NCBI GenBank assembly: GCA_029449235.1
Contig: JANATG010000014.1
Location: forward strand, 1,240,001 to 1,304,000
Reading direction: 5' to 3'
DNA: 64,000 bases
Origin: Linnemannia schmuckeri
Taxonomy: Eukaryota > Mortierellomycota > Mortierellomycetes > Mortierellales > Mortierellaceae
This document shows, piece by piece, positions 10,931 to 24,400 of the stretch (position 1 is its first letter; each line of letters starts with the position of its first letter). A program made the position numbers and the translations under genes. The notes below the pieces were generated by a model, which did no database searches, had not been told where the DNA came from, and worked only from the letters and a program-made list of their open reading frames with translations.

Positions 10931-11320
10931 CAAAAACCACACACAGCAAAAGACTCTCCTCTCTGTGTCTCTCTCTCGATACATTTCATTTCTCTCTTAC
11001 CCCCTAGATAGACCCCTAGACTTGTGACCCATCCATCCGTCCATCTCTTACTGCAATGCGTATGTACAACACACACCTGCACGAAGATCATTGATGGACA
11101 ATCATCTTAAATGTACGAAAATATCAACAACAAAAACCACACACAGCAAATTATCAATAGACTCTCCCCTCACTTGCTCTCTCTCTCTCTCTCATACGCT
11201 TTCTCTTTCTCTTACTCTCTTGCTAGACCCCTAGACTTGTGGCCCACTCATCCATCTACTGCAATGTGTATGTTCAGCCCGCACTTGACACGAAGATCAT
11301 TTATGGTCAATCATCTTAAT
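10931..11320. repeat. Diverged tandem duplication, period about 200 bp
   Basis: Copy 1 (about 10931-11110) and copy 2 (about 11131-11320) share blocks in the same order: CAAAAACCACACACAGCAAA, a CT-rich block, TAGACCCCTAGACTTGTG, ACTGCAATG, CACGAAGATCATT and CAATCATCTTAA. The start-to-start distance is 200 nt. Neither copy has a convincing coding frame. Confidence 0.85.
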
Positions 11321-12563
11321 GTTGGATGTTGGGAGATAAATTTGGTTGACTGACTCCTGAGTCGAGTCCATTGACGTGTTTCCGTATCAAATTGGAATCA
11401 GGGCTCACATAGAGACCAGCAGAAAGGCAAACCCACGCCAATTTCGAAAAAAAAAAAAAAGTTCTTTCAATGAGTTCAATGAAAGGGACCTCAGACCACC
11501 TCGCTCGTTCGAGAAGCGCGAGAAACATGGTAATATGTGTATGTACATTGCCATTTTGCGATGTCTTGCGAGAGACCTGAACGCCCATCTCATCTTTTGT
11601 CCAAAGTAAGAAAAGGGGATATCAAGGGGTGGAAGCATCCAAAATTAGAAGGCGAGAAAAATAAAGGAGACAAAAAAAAAAAAAAAAAAAAAAAAAAAGA
11701 AGCCGTTGGATAGAGCTCAATTATGCACAACGAAAATGAAAACGACATGGCCGTTAGGGGAGAGACACATTTTATCAAGCAATTTGATAAACGAAGCACA
11801 TGCTCGCTTGTTGCCCTGAGCTGAAGAGTTCCAGAAGGGGAAGAAAAAAAAACTCAAAATCTTGTTTTTCCTGAGTGTGTGGGTAAAATGGTGGCTCTTG
11901 ATGGTCGTTGAGAATCTGACCAGACCCTCTGTTCTCAAGTGGGCGTACTTCTGATATAGATAAGGGGGCCATTCCTCATAGACGACACGGGAGGTTCCAG
12001 AATTACTGTGAAAATGATATCTAAAATCTTTAGGAGTGAGGAGTGGGGCAAGGGGGGTGGGAGGAGGTATGCTAGTGGGCGGCGTTGTCTGACCCAGATT
12101 CTCCAGGTCCCCTCCTTATTCTACGTAGAAATGACAAAATCGTCGGGTTCTTTGTTACAGGAGTACTTATTGGGGAACGGAAAAGAAAAAAAAATCGCCG
12201 GAAGTAAAATGAGAGAAGAGATCCAGGCCTAACTAACACCCATATACTTCTGACCCTCTTCCTTCTTCCTTCTTTCCCCTGGCTGCCCCACCTCAACCCT
12301 CACTTCTCAGACTAACACGGCATCTGGAAACCTCTCCTTGTCCAATGAAGCAATCAGGAGGAAGAAGGCGTGGAAGAATAATAGAAGAGAGAATCAGACC
12401 TTAACGAAATCGAGCCCAATAATCATATTTGACCGTTTGGAACCTGCGGAGAACGGGCTCCATCGGAACAGTTGAGCCCATAGGGGGCATAGTAAGAGTG
12501 TGTGTGAGAAAGAGTGAGAGAAGGAAGAGATGGGCCGATCGGAAAAGAAATGAGGCGAGAACG

Positions 12564-12607
<44 letters not shown>

Positions 12608-13609
12608 GAAAGAGGGAACTACTTCCGACTGTTTTACCAGCAAGGCAAAGAAGGAAGGGTAGGATGTAGCTCACAGGGAGTGTTACAAGCTAAAAGAGTA
12701 TCGCGATCATTGAAGACTGAAGATCACACACATAACAAGAACACAAGAGGCGACACATGCACACCACGTTCTTACTTTCTTCTCTCTGTTGTTCTTAACG
12801 AGAATGAATTTTTTACTATCGTGCCAAGTAACCTGCCAGGCCTGACCAGGCTTCCTACTCTGCCCCAGGACTCTGATATAAGGAAAACCCCTTATTGCTG
12901 AGATTTAAGTAAGATGCTTTGTCATGTTCACGTCAAATAGCGAAACGAGAGGGAGGGGGAGTGACCACGCAAATACCAGCGATTGATGTTGACATGTTGT
13001 CGTTGATATTGTTTACGATGTTAAAATTGCTGTCTTAGCCCTGCCTCATGTTATAGCTTTTGTGTGGCACGAACTCTCTCTGTGTGTGTGTCTCTCAGCC
13101 AGTCTCTCTTAATCGGCATCACCATCACATCGCCATCTGTCTCGTTAGTCCTCTGTTTGTCGTCATTCTCTGAAATTACGAGTTGTGGCAGCTGACTACT
13201 GGAAGAGAAGAACTATGGATGAATGCACGATGGTCTTGTTGACTGAAAATGAGTTATCCGTGTTGTCTCTTTCTTTCTCGTTACTATTCACGCCATCCAT
13301 TGAGCATTTGGGCATTTAACATAATTACAAAGCGTGAAATGAACACCGCTATTTTATCGATGTTATGCGATATGCCACAGTGATGGTGGGTATGCACAAA
13401 AGTGCGTGTGCATCATTACCCCTGTCTGTTTGTTTGCTATGTCTAACGGACGATTGAACTATGTTTTCCAGGGGTGAAGAGATGCAAATGATTGATTGAA
13501 TTATCGAGAAAGATGCTGCCCAATGGGTCCAAATACATAACAGCTGAAAGTGGCATGTAGGGATGGATGTTGGTCGGGGTGGTGTGAAGTCAGTTTCAAT
13601 TGATCCAGT

Positions 13610-13745
13610 CCTCTCTCTCTCTTTTTTTTCTCTCTCTCTCTTTTTTCTCTCTCTCTCTTTTTTCTCTCTCTCTCTTTTTTCTCTCTCTCTCTTTTTTCTC
13701 TCTCTCTCTTTTCTCTCTCTCTCTTTTCTCTCTCTCTCTCTCTCT
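13610..13745. repeat. Compound (CT)n-T6 minisatellite
   Basis: Alternating blocks of (TC)4-5 and T4-8 repeat about eight times with a period near 16 nt. The plus strand is pure pyrimidine over about 135 nt. On the other strand it produces a spurious KERER-rich frame. Confidence 0.95.
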
Positions 13746-15540
13746 TGCAATCGAACTAAGGATCTCTCTTGCTCTCTTGTTAAATACATAATTGTCGAAT
13801 TGTGGGCCAGACCCTCTCGAATCGAATCAATTTCTTGTTTCTCCTCCGGGGCATCATTGTCGTCATCGCCCGTCCTCCTTTCGAGTCCTTTCTTACATCT
13901 CTCTTTGTAAGTCATCCCACCTTTTTTTTTTTTTTTGAAGAAAAAGGTAGTAAAACGACAGCAGCAACCACTTGACTCCCTCCTCAAGGTCTCTGTCGAC
14001 GATATCCCGATATCCCACTATCGCCCATCACCATCATCACCATCATCGTCATCATCATCACCATCTTTGCCACAGAGCCCCTCCTCTCCCCTGCCCTCCC
14101 TCTCCGCCGCCCACCAGTGCCCGTCGACCTGCCTGCCGTCCTGTTCCATCCGGCGTTTCTTTACCGGAGAAGAAAATTGTAAGAATAAAAGAAAAAAAAG
14201 GAAAAAAAAAAAGAGTCAGACCCAGACCTGGCCACAGGGGGACGATATGATGTGATGATCCTTTCCTTTTCCAACCTATCCCGTTCTTCTCTCTTCCTTT
14301 CTTTTCTTTTTCTCCTCCTCTTTTCCTTTCGCAAACACTCCCACTCGCTCCCTTACTCACCTATCCTTACCCTTTTTTCTTCCTTCACTCTCCACTCTCT
14401 CTCTCCTCTTACATTCACTCCCCACTCTCTCCTCAAACTTCCTTCTCATTAACAACGCTCAACTCTTTCCCTCACTCATCACATTTACTCACCCTTGTAC
14501 TCCCCACTTGGCCTGCACTCCCACTTCTATTCCATTCACTCAGCCAACAAACAACAAAACAAGACACACCAGTCTGTTTCCTCTCACCTACTCGTCATCC
14601 TTAATCAACACACACCGACTACCTCCCTCCTCGACTCCCTTCTCTTTTTGCTGATTAGCGACGCCTTCACACACAACTTCTCCATCGGTAAGGCTCCTCT
14701 TTTTCACCACAAGCACACAAGCAAACAAACAAGACACAACAACGACAACAAGGACTACATACCCTTTTTGTTAGCACGCACTTTTCCCTTTTTGGCACAG
14801 CCCGTCCCTCACTTTCTTTTGAACGTCCTGTAGAAACGTGAAAGGATTGTGCGAACTAGAATCCGAATCTGATTCAAAAAAAAAAAAAAAAAAAAAAAGT
14901 GGTGGCAACGGTACTTAAACAACAATAAAATAAGAGCTTGACAGACACACGTTTCCGGAGACCGACAGTAAGGAGAACCCGACTCGGAAACTCGCCAGCA
15001 CAGAAACCAGTAAAACAAAGCGACAACATGTCACGATACAACGGGACCACCGGGGACCCGGGAACAAGAGAGAAGGAGAAAGAGAACCCGGTCAACCCCA
15101 CAACAGCAGCAACAACAACAGCAAATGCAACCCCTTTCTTCTTTCTTTCCTTCCTTTTCTCCCCCTTTGCTTCTTTTGTTTTGCGTTTGCAGGTTGCTTT
15201 CCTGTCATGCTCCCTTTGTAGCCTTTGTTTTTATTATACTGTTCTTTATTGTCAAAAAGAGCTTGTTCGTTGGTATCCCACTCCAATAGGGAAAAAAAGC
15301 AGGAAAACTTGCCAGAGTCTGGATCCCCATCACCTCTTTTTGACAGACACGGCGCCTTTTTTTCGAGGATTCAGGGACAATAACAAGAACAGCTTTCCTC
15401 TTTATAAGAAGGGGCTAGACGTATTATAAAAGTGCTCTTTAATCGTTTATTCCCTTTCTGATCATTCCGTCTCACTTACTCGTTCATTCTCACACTCATA
15501 TCTTGCTGTACTTTTATCTCATTATCGCCTTATCCGCTTT

Positions 15541-15567
15541 GTTGTTGTTGTTGTTGTTGTTGTTGTT
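15541..15567. repeat. (GTT)9 microsatellite
   Basis: A perfect nine-unit GTT run in the upstream region of the 1509-residue Myb gene. Confidence 0.95.
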
Positions 15568-16691
15568 AGTTCGCACCCTACCCCCTCCTCTCTCTTCCTC
15601 CACTTCCCCTGGACCCGTCTTTTTTCTTTTGTTTTTCTTCCAAAAAGCTCTCGTCATCTAATGTTGGGGACCTAAACTGTTTCGCGTTCCTTCCTCCTCC
15701 TTCCGTCCAACTACCATCAGACCCCCCTCTCTCTCATCCATCACCCCCTTGTCTCCTCTCCCACACCCCACAATACATTTCTCGTCTCAGGCGCAACCTT
15801 TTTTGTTGTTGTTCATGTTCAACTATGAACACCCTCTTCACCCCTCCTCCCTCTTTTTTTTCTTTCTGCCCCTTGGGTATCCCCTACCTTGTTTGAATAT
15901 GAACAGTGTGGGCGTAATAAATGCCAGGGGTTCGCTAGCAACGTTCTTTTTGTTTACTCTCTCACTCTCTCCTCACCATTTCTCTCCGTTTATTGTTTAT
16001 TCGTTGGTCACTCTGACACGCGTCCTTGCTTCCCTTGCCTCTCCCCACCACAATTCACTTTTTGCATTTGGATTTTACAGCGTGTATCGCTCTGCTACGC
16101 GCTTGTGTTTGATCATGTCAACAAAGACACAACAACAAAAAAAGGATCAACGGGCATGGACCCATTTCTATTTATTTATCGGCCCTGTTTCTTGGTTACC
16201 TCCTAGTCCTCTCCCCTTGGAGGAATAATATCATTGCCACGGGGCTCCTTGGCTCACCTTTTTTTTCTTCTGTTTCTCTTGCGACATCCCTTCGTCTTTT
16301 CTTCTCCCCTTCCTTCCCTCCTTGCTGTGCTAGACTATTGGGACAGAACTGGATCTGCTCAGTCTCTTTTTTATATTTTTGGTAGTTCCTGGCACGATCT
16401 AACCACCTTCTCGTCCCGAACCTAACTCCATCGTCATTTTCACCATCAGCATCATCATCCTCTCCACCCTCTTTTGTTTTGCTGCCTATACCTTTGGCAC
16501 TAACTCATATCCCTCTCTCTTTCGTAACCCTCACAGAAATCAAATAGCGCGAGATTCGGTATTTGATCCGTCTGCCTTCTGCACACTGCTTGTTTATCTA
16601 TCAACTTCATCTCCCTTGACTGGTGAAAAAGGCAAGAATAGTCGTCAACGACTACCAGCTTAACCACATACACAACACCCACTACAGACGC

Positions 16692-19600
16692 ATGTCGATC
16701 GTCTCATCTATACCCTCTGGCACTATGGGATCGACTTCAGATCGCGTCACTTCCGTCGCAGCAGCATCCGTACTGGACGCAACATCACCACCTGTTACTC
16801 CTCCTACCAAATCTTCCGGACCCAATGCAGGATCTGCATCACAGTCAAGTCTTCCTTCTCCACCACCTTCCTCGTCCTCCAGGCATTCTCGAACCGTCGA
16901 TCAGGACGAATACGAATATGATGAAGATCACAATATCAACCACAACCATTTATTAAATGGGTCCTCAATCGAAAAGATTGCCCGTCGGCTACCCTCGAGC
17001 GCTACTATTCCCTCAACAAAATCAGGAATAGGAAAAAAGCCATCTTCCTCCGGGAATATCACCAAGACACATTCCTCCTCCAGCTCGACATCCTCTTTGG
17101 CATCATCGAACCAACAATTCCCAGCAACCCTCAACAACAAGCACATTTCCGTCGCTAAAACCAAGACCTTGGGACATCTTACCCGGAGCACATCGTCCGA
17201 AGTCGATAATGAGGTTGCCAATGCCCTCGCCTCTGGACGCAGTATAGTCAGCAAGACCGACTGGAAGGAGGAGGATGCGCAGTATTTGGTCCAGCTGATT
17301 GAGACTCAGTTTCCCAAGGGCAACATTATCTGGGACTGGGTTGGACACCAGATGGTCGATCGCGGATTTACCAAGAGCCAGTGTCGATCCAAGTGGAAGC
17401 GCATTCGTACCAAGGTCCTGCATGGAGATGGAAACCCACATACCAAGGACAGGGATCAGGTGGCACATGAGCAGGAAGTACACGAACTCAACGAGGAAGA
17501 ATATGAGGAGCTGCCTACCGACATTCCCGATTTGAAATGGCGTCATCAACAGGCTGAGCAAGAGATTTCGACTAGCCAATCACAATCAGCCCGACCCAAT
17601 GGGGCTTATGACCGATCCCAGTACGCCTACAGGACCGGCCCTACCGTTCGCGAGGAAGAACTTGCAGCAGCTGCCAGACGATCCCAACATTCTAATCGAG
17701 CAGTCACTCAGTCCTCGTACCCTAAGCACGCGGGCGAGCCTTGGTCAGAGGATGACGAGAGACGGCAGGACGTTGGCAGCTACCTTCAGCCTGCTAAAAG
17801 GTTCAGCGATTACCCAGAACAAGACCGAACCCCACCTTCCAGGTCACCCCAACAACATCGCCGGACCTCCAGCTCCAATCATCATTCCTCTGCCCAGGGC
17901 GAAGATGGTGGTCGATCTTCAACAAACCTTTCAGCCATTGCCGCAACACCGACGATCTTTGGTAAGATCGAGTGGAAACCCGAGGACAGCGATTATCTTG
18001 TTCACTTGATCGAGACCAAGTTTGCGTCGCGCAAAGTCGACTGGGCCTATGTCTCGAAACAGATGGAGGGACGTGGGTACGATCGAACTCAGTGCAAGTC
18101 CCGATGGTGGCGTGTTCAGCATCGGCAGAGTCAGAGTCAGCATAGCCAAGGAGGTGTTGGTGGCAGCGTCAGTTCGCCGTCATCTCGTGGAGGCAGGCCC
18201 CGCAAGAATATCGACCGGCGCGAATCGCAACAACAGGAACTTGACCAATTGGAAGATGAAAAGGAAAAGATATCGGACACCGAGGAGATCCACTCGGAGC
18301 AGGCGCCCGCGGCCCCTCGTGAGTACCGTAGGTCACATCAGCAGCCTGAACCTGCTTCCATGCGGTCGCCATCCATTCCCCCTCCACCTCCACCACAACA
18401 TTCGGCTCACCCATCGGATCTGAACGACAGTCGAGCACAATACCAACAAGAATCGAGCCACCGTGAGAGACAGGAGGATGAGGAGAGCCAAGGAACTGCC
18501 GATGATCATGCACGGTCCCCTCGTGCGACGCGTGGCCACGAACACCAAAAGCATATTGAGTGGAAGGAGGAGGACAGTCAGTACATGTTCCGGATGATTG
18601 AGCGCGAGTTCCCTGTTGGAAACGTCGTCTGGAGTGTGATTGGTGAGCGGATGGCGAGTCGCGGATATTCCCAGACACAGTGCATGTCCAAGTGGCGGCG
18701 ACATCTCAAAAACAGCAAGACTTCGAACGACAGCACCGGAGGCCGACCCAGTGGAATCAGCATGGACCTGGATGTCGATATGGACGTTGACAGCTCGTCT
18801 TCGTACAATGTTCACCGCGAGAACCGGTTGACAGGATTCAGACGACCCCGCAAGGAGGATCTGTTGATCTACGGTGACAATCGGGGTTCGGGCGTTGGCG
18901 GTGGTGATCATCACAGCAACAGTCACATTAACAGCGGAAAGCGAGTCAAGTCAGATTCGAGAGGATACGATCGGGATGAATTTCGATCCCCGGTGGCACA
19001 GCTGGACGCGCGTCTTGTCGAGATGGAGTTTGACCGGTACTTTAATGTCGGTAACAAGCGGAGACGAACCATCGAGGGCGAAGGTCATGGAAATGGACCA
19101 TATACAGGACCAGAGTCTGCTGCCAACAGCTATTACGATCGTGGCGTGTCGTCATCGTATGAGGACGAATCTGCACATCACCACCGCCAGCAACGCCATC
19201 ACTATCACCACCGTCGCCAGTCTAGCGAGCTGCGTCACGAAGACTATCCTAGACGGAGCAACTACAGACAGGACGAGCACGCCTCTTCTGGAGGCTATGG
19301 CGAGCGCGAGAGAAGCCGACGGAGAAGCCCGCCTCTGGCGGAGAGAGACGTTATTGTTGTTGGTGAGGAAGCCGCACCTGTGGTTGGCTCGGCTGGCTCG
19401 GCTGGACCCTATGAGCCTGAATGTGATAGCCACAACGGCGAAAGGCAAGGAAGACTTTACGACGAGCGGGAATGGGATTCGGCGATGGTGGTTGATAACG
19501 AACGAGAGCCGCCGTCTTTATCGTCCAAGAGCCAACACCGAGAGCCCCACTCTTCCAGAAGGTATGAAAAGAAGGCTATATGGCTTCTTAATGAAAATTT

Positions 19601-21445
19601 TATTAGAGCCCCTATCGACTTTTTCCCTCTTCATGGAATTTACACGCTGAAAGAGCGAAGGGTTTGGGGGGAGATGGAGCACAGAGAGCAACCATCGGCG
19701 TTTACTTTTTTTTTGTGATTTTTATCGTAAATGATTCTAATCGCTATCGTCATTTCTTCTTTTTGTTTCGATATTGTGCGATTAGCCACTACGCTGATGA
19801 GAATAATGGTCTCTATTATTACGACAATAGAGAGTCAACAAGGGGAAGGTTGGACCTAAACAAAGAGGCGCGGCACAGACCTCAAGAGCCTACCCGTTAC
19901 AACGAGCCAATAGGACGCAGCCCTGACCGAGACCTCGTGGGAACGACACACATTTCTTCGTTAACTTCATCTTCATATCCTAACGGCGCTAGCAATGGCG
20001 GACACCGGGACCGGGAGCTGGTCTCTCGACGCGAAGCGGAGGAAGAGAAATACCACGTGGTCGAGCGGGACGAACGTCATTACCGTGACCAGCAGCTGCC
20101 TCCTCATCGTCGGTCGCATCATCAACCGCAACATCATTCTCGGCGACCTTCTTCTCCAGACCGCGGAGGTCACGACGACAGTGTTCGGAACGGAGGAAGA
20201 TACTATGACGATGGCTATGGTAAACGCAGGCATCGCCAGTCCAGTGCCGAGTATGAGCACCACCATCAAGACTATGGATATCGTCAGTCCTCCTCTCACG
20301 GTCGTGGCAGCCACTACCAAGAGCGGGACGGCGACTTTATCGACTATGCAATGGAAGATGATCTGGACTGGGCCAATGGACGATGGGAGGGCCGCGACAT
20401 GGCTCGTTTAGCAGCAGCGGTGGCGAGACAAGGGCGTCGCTGGGATGCCATCCGAGAACAGATCCGGATCCCAGTGCTTGTTAGTCCCTACGACGACCAG
20501 GAGTATGGAGATATCTATGAGGGTTTCCGATTCGAACCACATGCACCATCCTCGTCATCTTTTGATCGCCAGTACTCTCGCCATCATCATCACCATACTT
20601 CATCATCGGTTGCTCAGCCCCAACAACGATACAGTCAACCTCAGTCACAGCAACAGCGTCACCAGCGCCGAACATCTTACCAGCAGTCGCCGCGTGAGGA
20701 TGGTCGAAAGTCTTCTTCGCACATGATCCACCATCGTCCTTCGAGTTCTACCACAGCTCCAGCACTTGGTCCAGTTGACGGCAATTACTCTCAGCGTCAA
20801 GCTCACTCACCTTTGATGACGTCGTCGACAACGTCCAAAAGACCCGACGGAGTGATTGCTAGCGCGTCGTACACGAAGAGTGATGTGATTGCCACTGCTG
20901 CTTCCTCTTCGTCCTACACCTCAGGAGGAGCAGCAGTGGAGGTGGTTGTTCTTGACGAAGAGGACATGGATGAGAGAGAGGCTGTTGAGGAAGGAAGTTT
21001 TATTGAAGGGAAGAAGTTTGAGGGAGGTCGTGCTCATCATGGTGGGGCGCAGGCTGAGATTGTAGATGTGGACTCGATTGTACAGGTTCAGGAACGGAGA
21101 GAAGGAGAAGGTGAAGGAGAAGATAAAGAAGTTGTGATGACAATGGTGGAAACCCACGGTCACATTGTGGTGGACGATAAGGAGGTGGATATGGTGGAAG
21201 GAGAAGATGAGTCGAGAAGTGTGGAAGTTGAATCGATGGAAATTGATGAGGAACGTCAGGAGATGACGGTTCCAAGCACAAGGAAAGCGCCTTCGGAAGG
21301 GGGTGCCGAGATTATGCAATCTGAGTCGACGAGCAGCATCACGGCGACGGTGGCCGCTACTACTACTACCACTACTACTACTACTACTACTACAGCACTG
21401 AGGACGACGACAGAGCAGGACGTTGAGGCGTTGGCTATGCATTAA
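16692..21445 (+). CDS. Large protein with three or four Myb/SANT (trihelix-like) modules
   Basis: Exons 16692-19561 and 19786-21445 join through a 224-nt intron (GTATGA...ATTAG) to give 1509 residues. ATG at 16692 is preferred, since the frame upstream of it has only a GTG. Three related Myb/SANT-like modules begin near residues 190 (DWKEEDAQYLVQLIE), 427 (EWKPEDSDYLVHLIE) and 622 (EWKEEDSQYMFRMIE). Each ends in a QC-x-S-[KR]-W helix (QCRSKWKR, QCKSRWWR, QCMSKWRR), as expected for a DNA-recognition helix. A fourth, degenerate module lies near 1155-1185 (RWEGRDMARLAAAVARQG). The linkers are disordered and rich in Ser, Gln, His and Arg. The C-terminus is acidic and ends near a poly-Thr tract encoded by (TAC/ACT) repeats at 21358-21393. 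It is probably a nuclear DNA-binding regulator or chromatin factor; the target is unknown. The 517-residue gene at 35286 carries a related module. Confidence 0.85.
21358..21393 (+). repeat. Coding trinucleotide (TAC/ACT)n repeat
   Basis: An ACT-phase triplet run inside the last coding part of the large Myb gene gives a poly-Thr stretch close to the C-terminus. It may vary in length between strains. Confidence 0.9.
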
Positions 21446-24400
21446 TTGCTAATCTTTTCTAGTGTTACACTTCTATCTTTTACATTTTACATTGTATTTT
21501 TGTTTTTCATTCCATACACGAGCCTCACATCCCGTTTCCTTTTAGTTAGAGAAAAAGAACCATCTCTACCCAATGCATCTTAACCAACCATTTATCTCTC
21601 TTTCTGCCCTGGCTTTTGTGATGCACAAGTGCTTTTTTTTATGATTGTTCTGAACCAAATTGACCCATGATCTTCTTGAAGCCGAACGGATGCCATTGTG
21701 AGTCCTTACAAATGATGACCCCAATCTACGCCTTTTTTTTGCGTGTTGTTGGTCGTGCTTCTGCATATTTTTGCTCCTCCTCTGTACTATTGTTTTTTTC
21801 TCTTAAGATGTACAATAGGATGAGTGCTTTTTGCAATTCCCTACTTTCTGGCTGAAGAAAATAAGGATGGGTTAGAGAGGCAGGGCGATGTGGTAGGAAG
21901 TAAAGCAAAATAAAAGAGGCAAGGCTTTTTTGTTTTGTAATTACTGCTGATATTGTTATTATTGTTGTTGAATGTGTGTTTGTGTGTGATGATGGTTGAT
22001 GGGGAGCCTGGGAAAATCTGATTGGGACGGTCGTCGTCGTCGTCGTCGCCCTCACTAGCTCCGATCTTTTGCGGGACTTTGGGAAAATGGAGCGAGATGA
22101 AGAAAAGTTGGACGATGGACGATGAATTGGTGGTCTTGGATGGATTGGTGGCCTTGGATGGTACGGGGACCCAGACCGGGAGGGTATGGGACATGGGTGA
22201 AAAATGAGGTGATGGATATTGATGTTGACTTCGGCAGGATCGCGTATCTTGACTGATGTACCTTCTTCCTCGTTCTTATTGTTCTTCTTTTCGTCATTTG
22301 TCTGTTCTGTCTTCCAATGGGTTTTTTTTGTAGTCCACTACTTTTTTTTCTACTCCGTCGAACTTTTTTTGCTTGATCTTCCTCTATCGTATGTTTTTTT
22401 CCTTCCTAGTGTTTTGCGATCTGTTCCTTTCTAACGGTCTAAGTCAAAAGCGTCTCATGGTATGCTTATGGAATTTACCTCCTTTTTCTTACCCTTCAGT
22501 TTCTTAAAAGAAATCGGAAGAAAACACATGAATAACAGCCTGTGTCGTATTTCTTCTCGACTCAATGACAACCGAAAGCCACTATATCGCTTTCTTTTAC
22601 GAAATCCTGGAAAATGGGGTGTAGTAGTTAAAGTACAGAAAAGGAACCTCCAAACCCCGTCTATGTACTATCTTCCTAGGTGTCCTACAACGCCTAAGAA
22701 AGGAAAAGGGAATCAAGGGAATAAATGAAACAAATGTAAGGACTATTCCATTTGTATCGCCTCACCTTATGCAACTCTATACAGAATTATGTTCGTTTTT
22801 TTTTTTTGATTTTTTATTTTTTTGAAGGTCGGAGCAGAGAAAAGTTAACAAATCTATAGGATGAGAACGCTGAGAAACTGTTCGATCGTTCCTCGTTTTC
22901 CCCCAAACACGAGTACCCTACAAACGACGAGTACCTTACAAGGGACAACGACAAGGGCAATCACACTGCTCTCTTTCCGTCTTTGTTGCCAAGAGAAGGA
23001 GCCATGCAATTATATTTTTTCTATACTTTTTCTTCTCTTTTTTTTTGGATATCGACGGTTGAGAGGTTTCTTCACCCACGTTTTTCCTAGGAACGTATCC
23101 AAATAGGGACATCAATCCACTGGGCAGTTCAATTGATTTTCTTACCAGTTCCCTTCATTACCAAGAACAATGAGAAAATAAACAGAAATGGCGACATAAC
23201 CTTTATCCATGCATGGACCACTCAAAACAATATTGAGTTTTGTCGTTCTCGAATTTATTTTCTTGTTCTGAGTATCATAAAAGGAGGGAATTGATTACCT
23301 CAAGATCCCAATCACAAGATCGCCTACTTCAAGGTGCCCAATTTCCATTGCAAAGAGATAAGCAAACTAGCACTGTTTCTTCTCTTCTAATCTCTTCACT
23401 TTCTGTGAGTGTTGATGATGGGTGCGCATATTTTTTTCTACGGAAGTAATATCGAACGTTGTATGTTCGATGATAAAAAAAAAAAAAAAAAAAAAAAAGG
23501 AGAGAAAAATTAGACCTTTCTTAAATGCTCTTGTACGAAAACCCTGAATACAAAAGGTAAAAAGGCGAAAAGCGCACAAACAATTAGGAGAATGCACGAG
23601 TCCAGCACTGAAAAGCATTTACCAAAAAATTTCTTTCGGGTCTTTCCGAAAGACCGAAAGAGAGAAGTAAAAAAAGAGAAGTAGAAAGAGAACCTAAAGA
23701 AGATGGCAAACAGATGAGAGGAGTGAGAGAGAAGTAGGACTGTTCTACAGAAGGGAAAGTAGGCGATGAAAAGACGCATTGACCTCGTAATTAGGACTTG
23801 GAACCAACCCAAAGGCGCCAACTTGCAGGCACTAGTGCGTTTTTTTTTTCTGTGACCCATCCTGAGTTATTCTGCGTCAGATGACTGATACCCAATCCCC
23901 ATATGCTTGCTTGTTTGTTTTTTTCACAGGAAACAAAACAAAGGCTGAAAAGTTTATCGCGTTTAGAAATAAAAATGTTCGTGTTTCGTCCTCTAACGAC
24001 GGATGGATGAACAGAATCATCCCACAAGATCATTCATTGCCACTACCCTCAGTTCCAGTCGCTTTTAACCAGGACACAAAAAAAAAAGAGGGGGCCGACA
24101 GAACGCATGCAATGCATGGTCATAAAACAAGAGTTGAAAAAATAACATTGGCAATCGACAAAAATATTGTTCGTTTTTGAGAACTTTCCAAGTGTTTGTA
24201 AGAAAGAATCATAAAAACGAGTTGAGAATATTCGCCATTTTTGTTTGTTTGCGACACGAAACGTCTTCACCATTGGACGCCAAGAGTCAGGCAAGGAGGA
24301 ACACCCTTCTGCACTGATTTTGTGTGAGTGTATTTCTTTTTTTTTTCTCTACCTCACTCGCTCGCTCTCCCACTCTCTCCCTCTCTCTCTCTCTCTCTCC

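Larger units (their letters stand above)
8345..16691. other. 8.3-kb gene-free spacer between bZIP and Myb genes
   Basis: No frame here has protein-like composition. Open frames are low-complexity products of CT/GA, poly-A/T or TTG tracts. The left end (8345-8900) is purine-rich on the plus strand, hence pyrimidine-rich for the bZIP leader. The right end (about 13600-16690) is strongly pyrimidine-rich on the plus strand and forms the upstream region of the Myb gene. Poly-A runs occur at 9719-9745, 11672-11698, 12564-12603 and 14876-14898. An island of more even composition at about 14930-15110 may be a 5' UTR exon. Confidence 0.6.

Noticed and set aside
13349..13987. A 212-codon minus-strand frame with long ERERKER runs
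   Set aside because: Produced by the compound (CT)n-T6 minisatellite read on the other strand.
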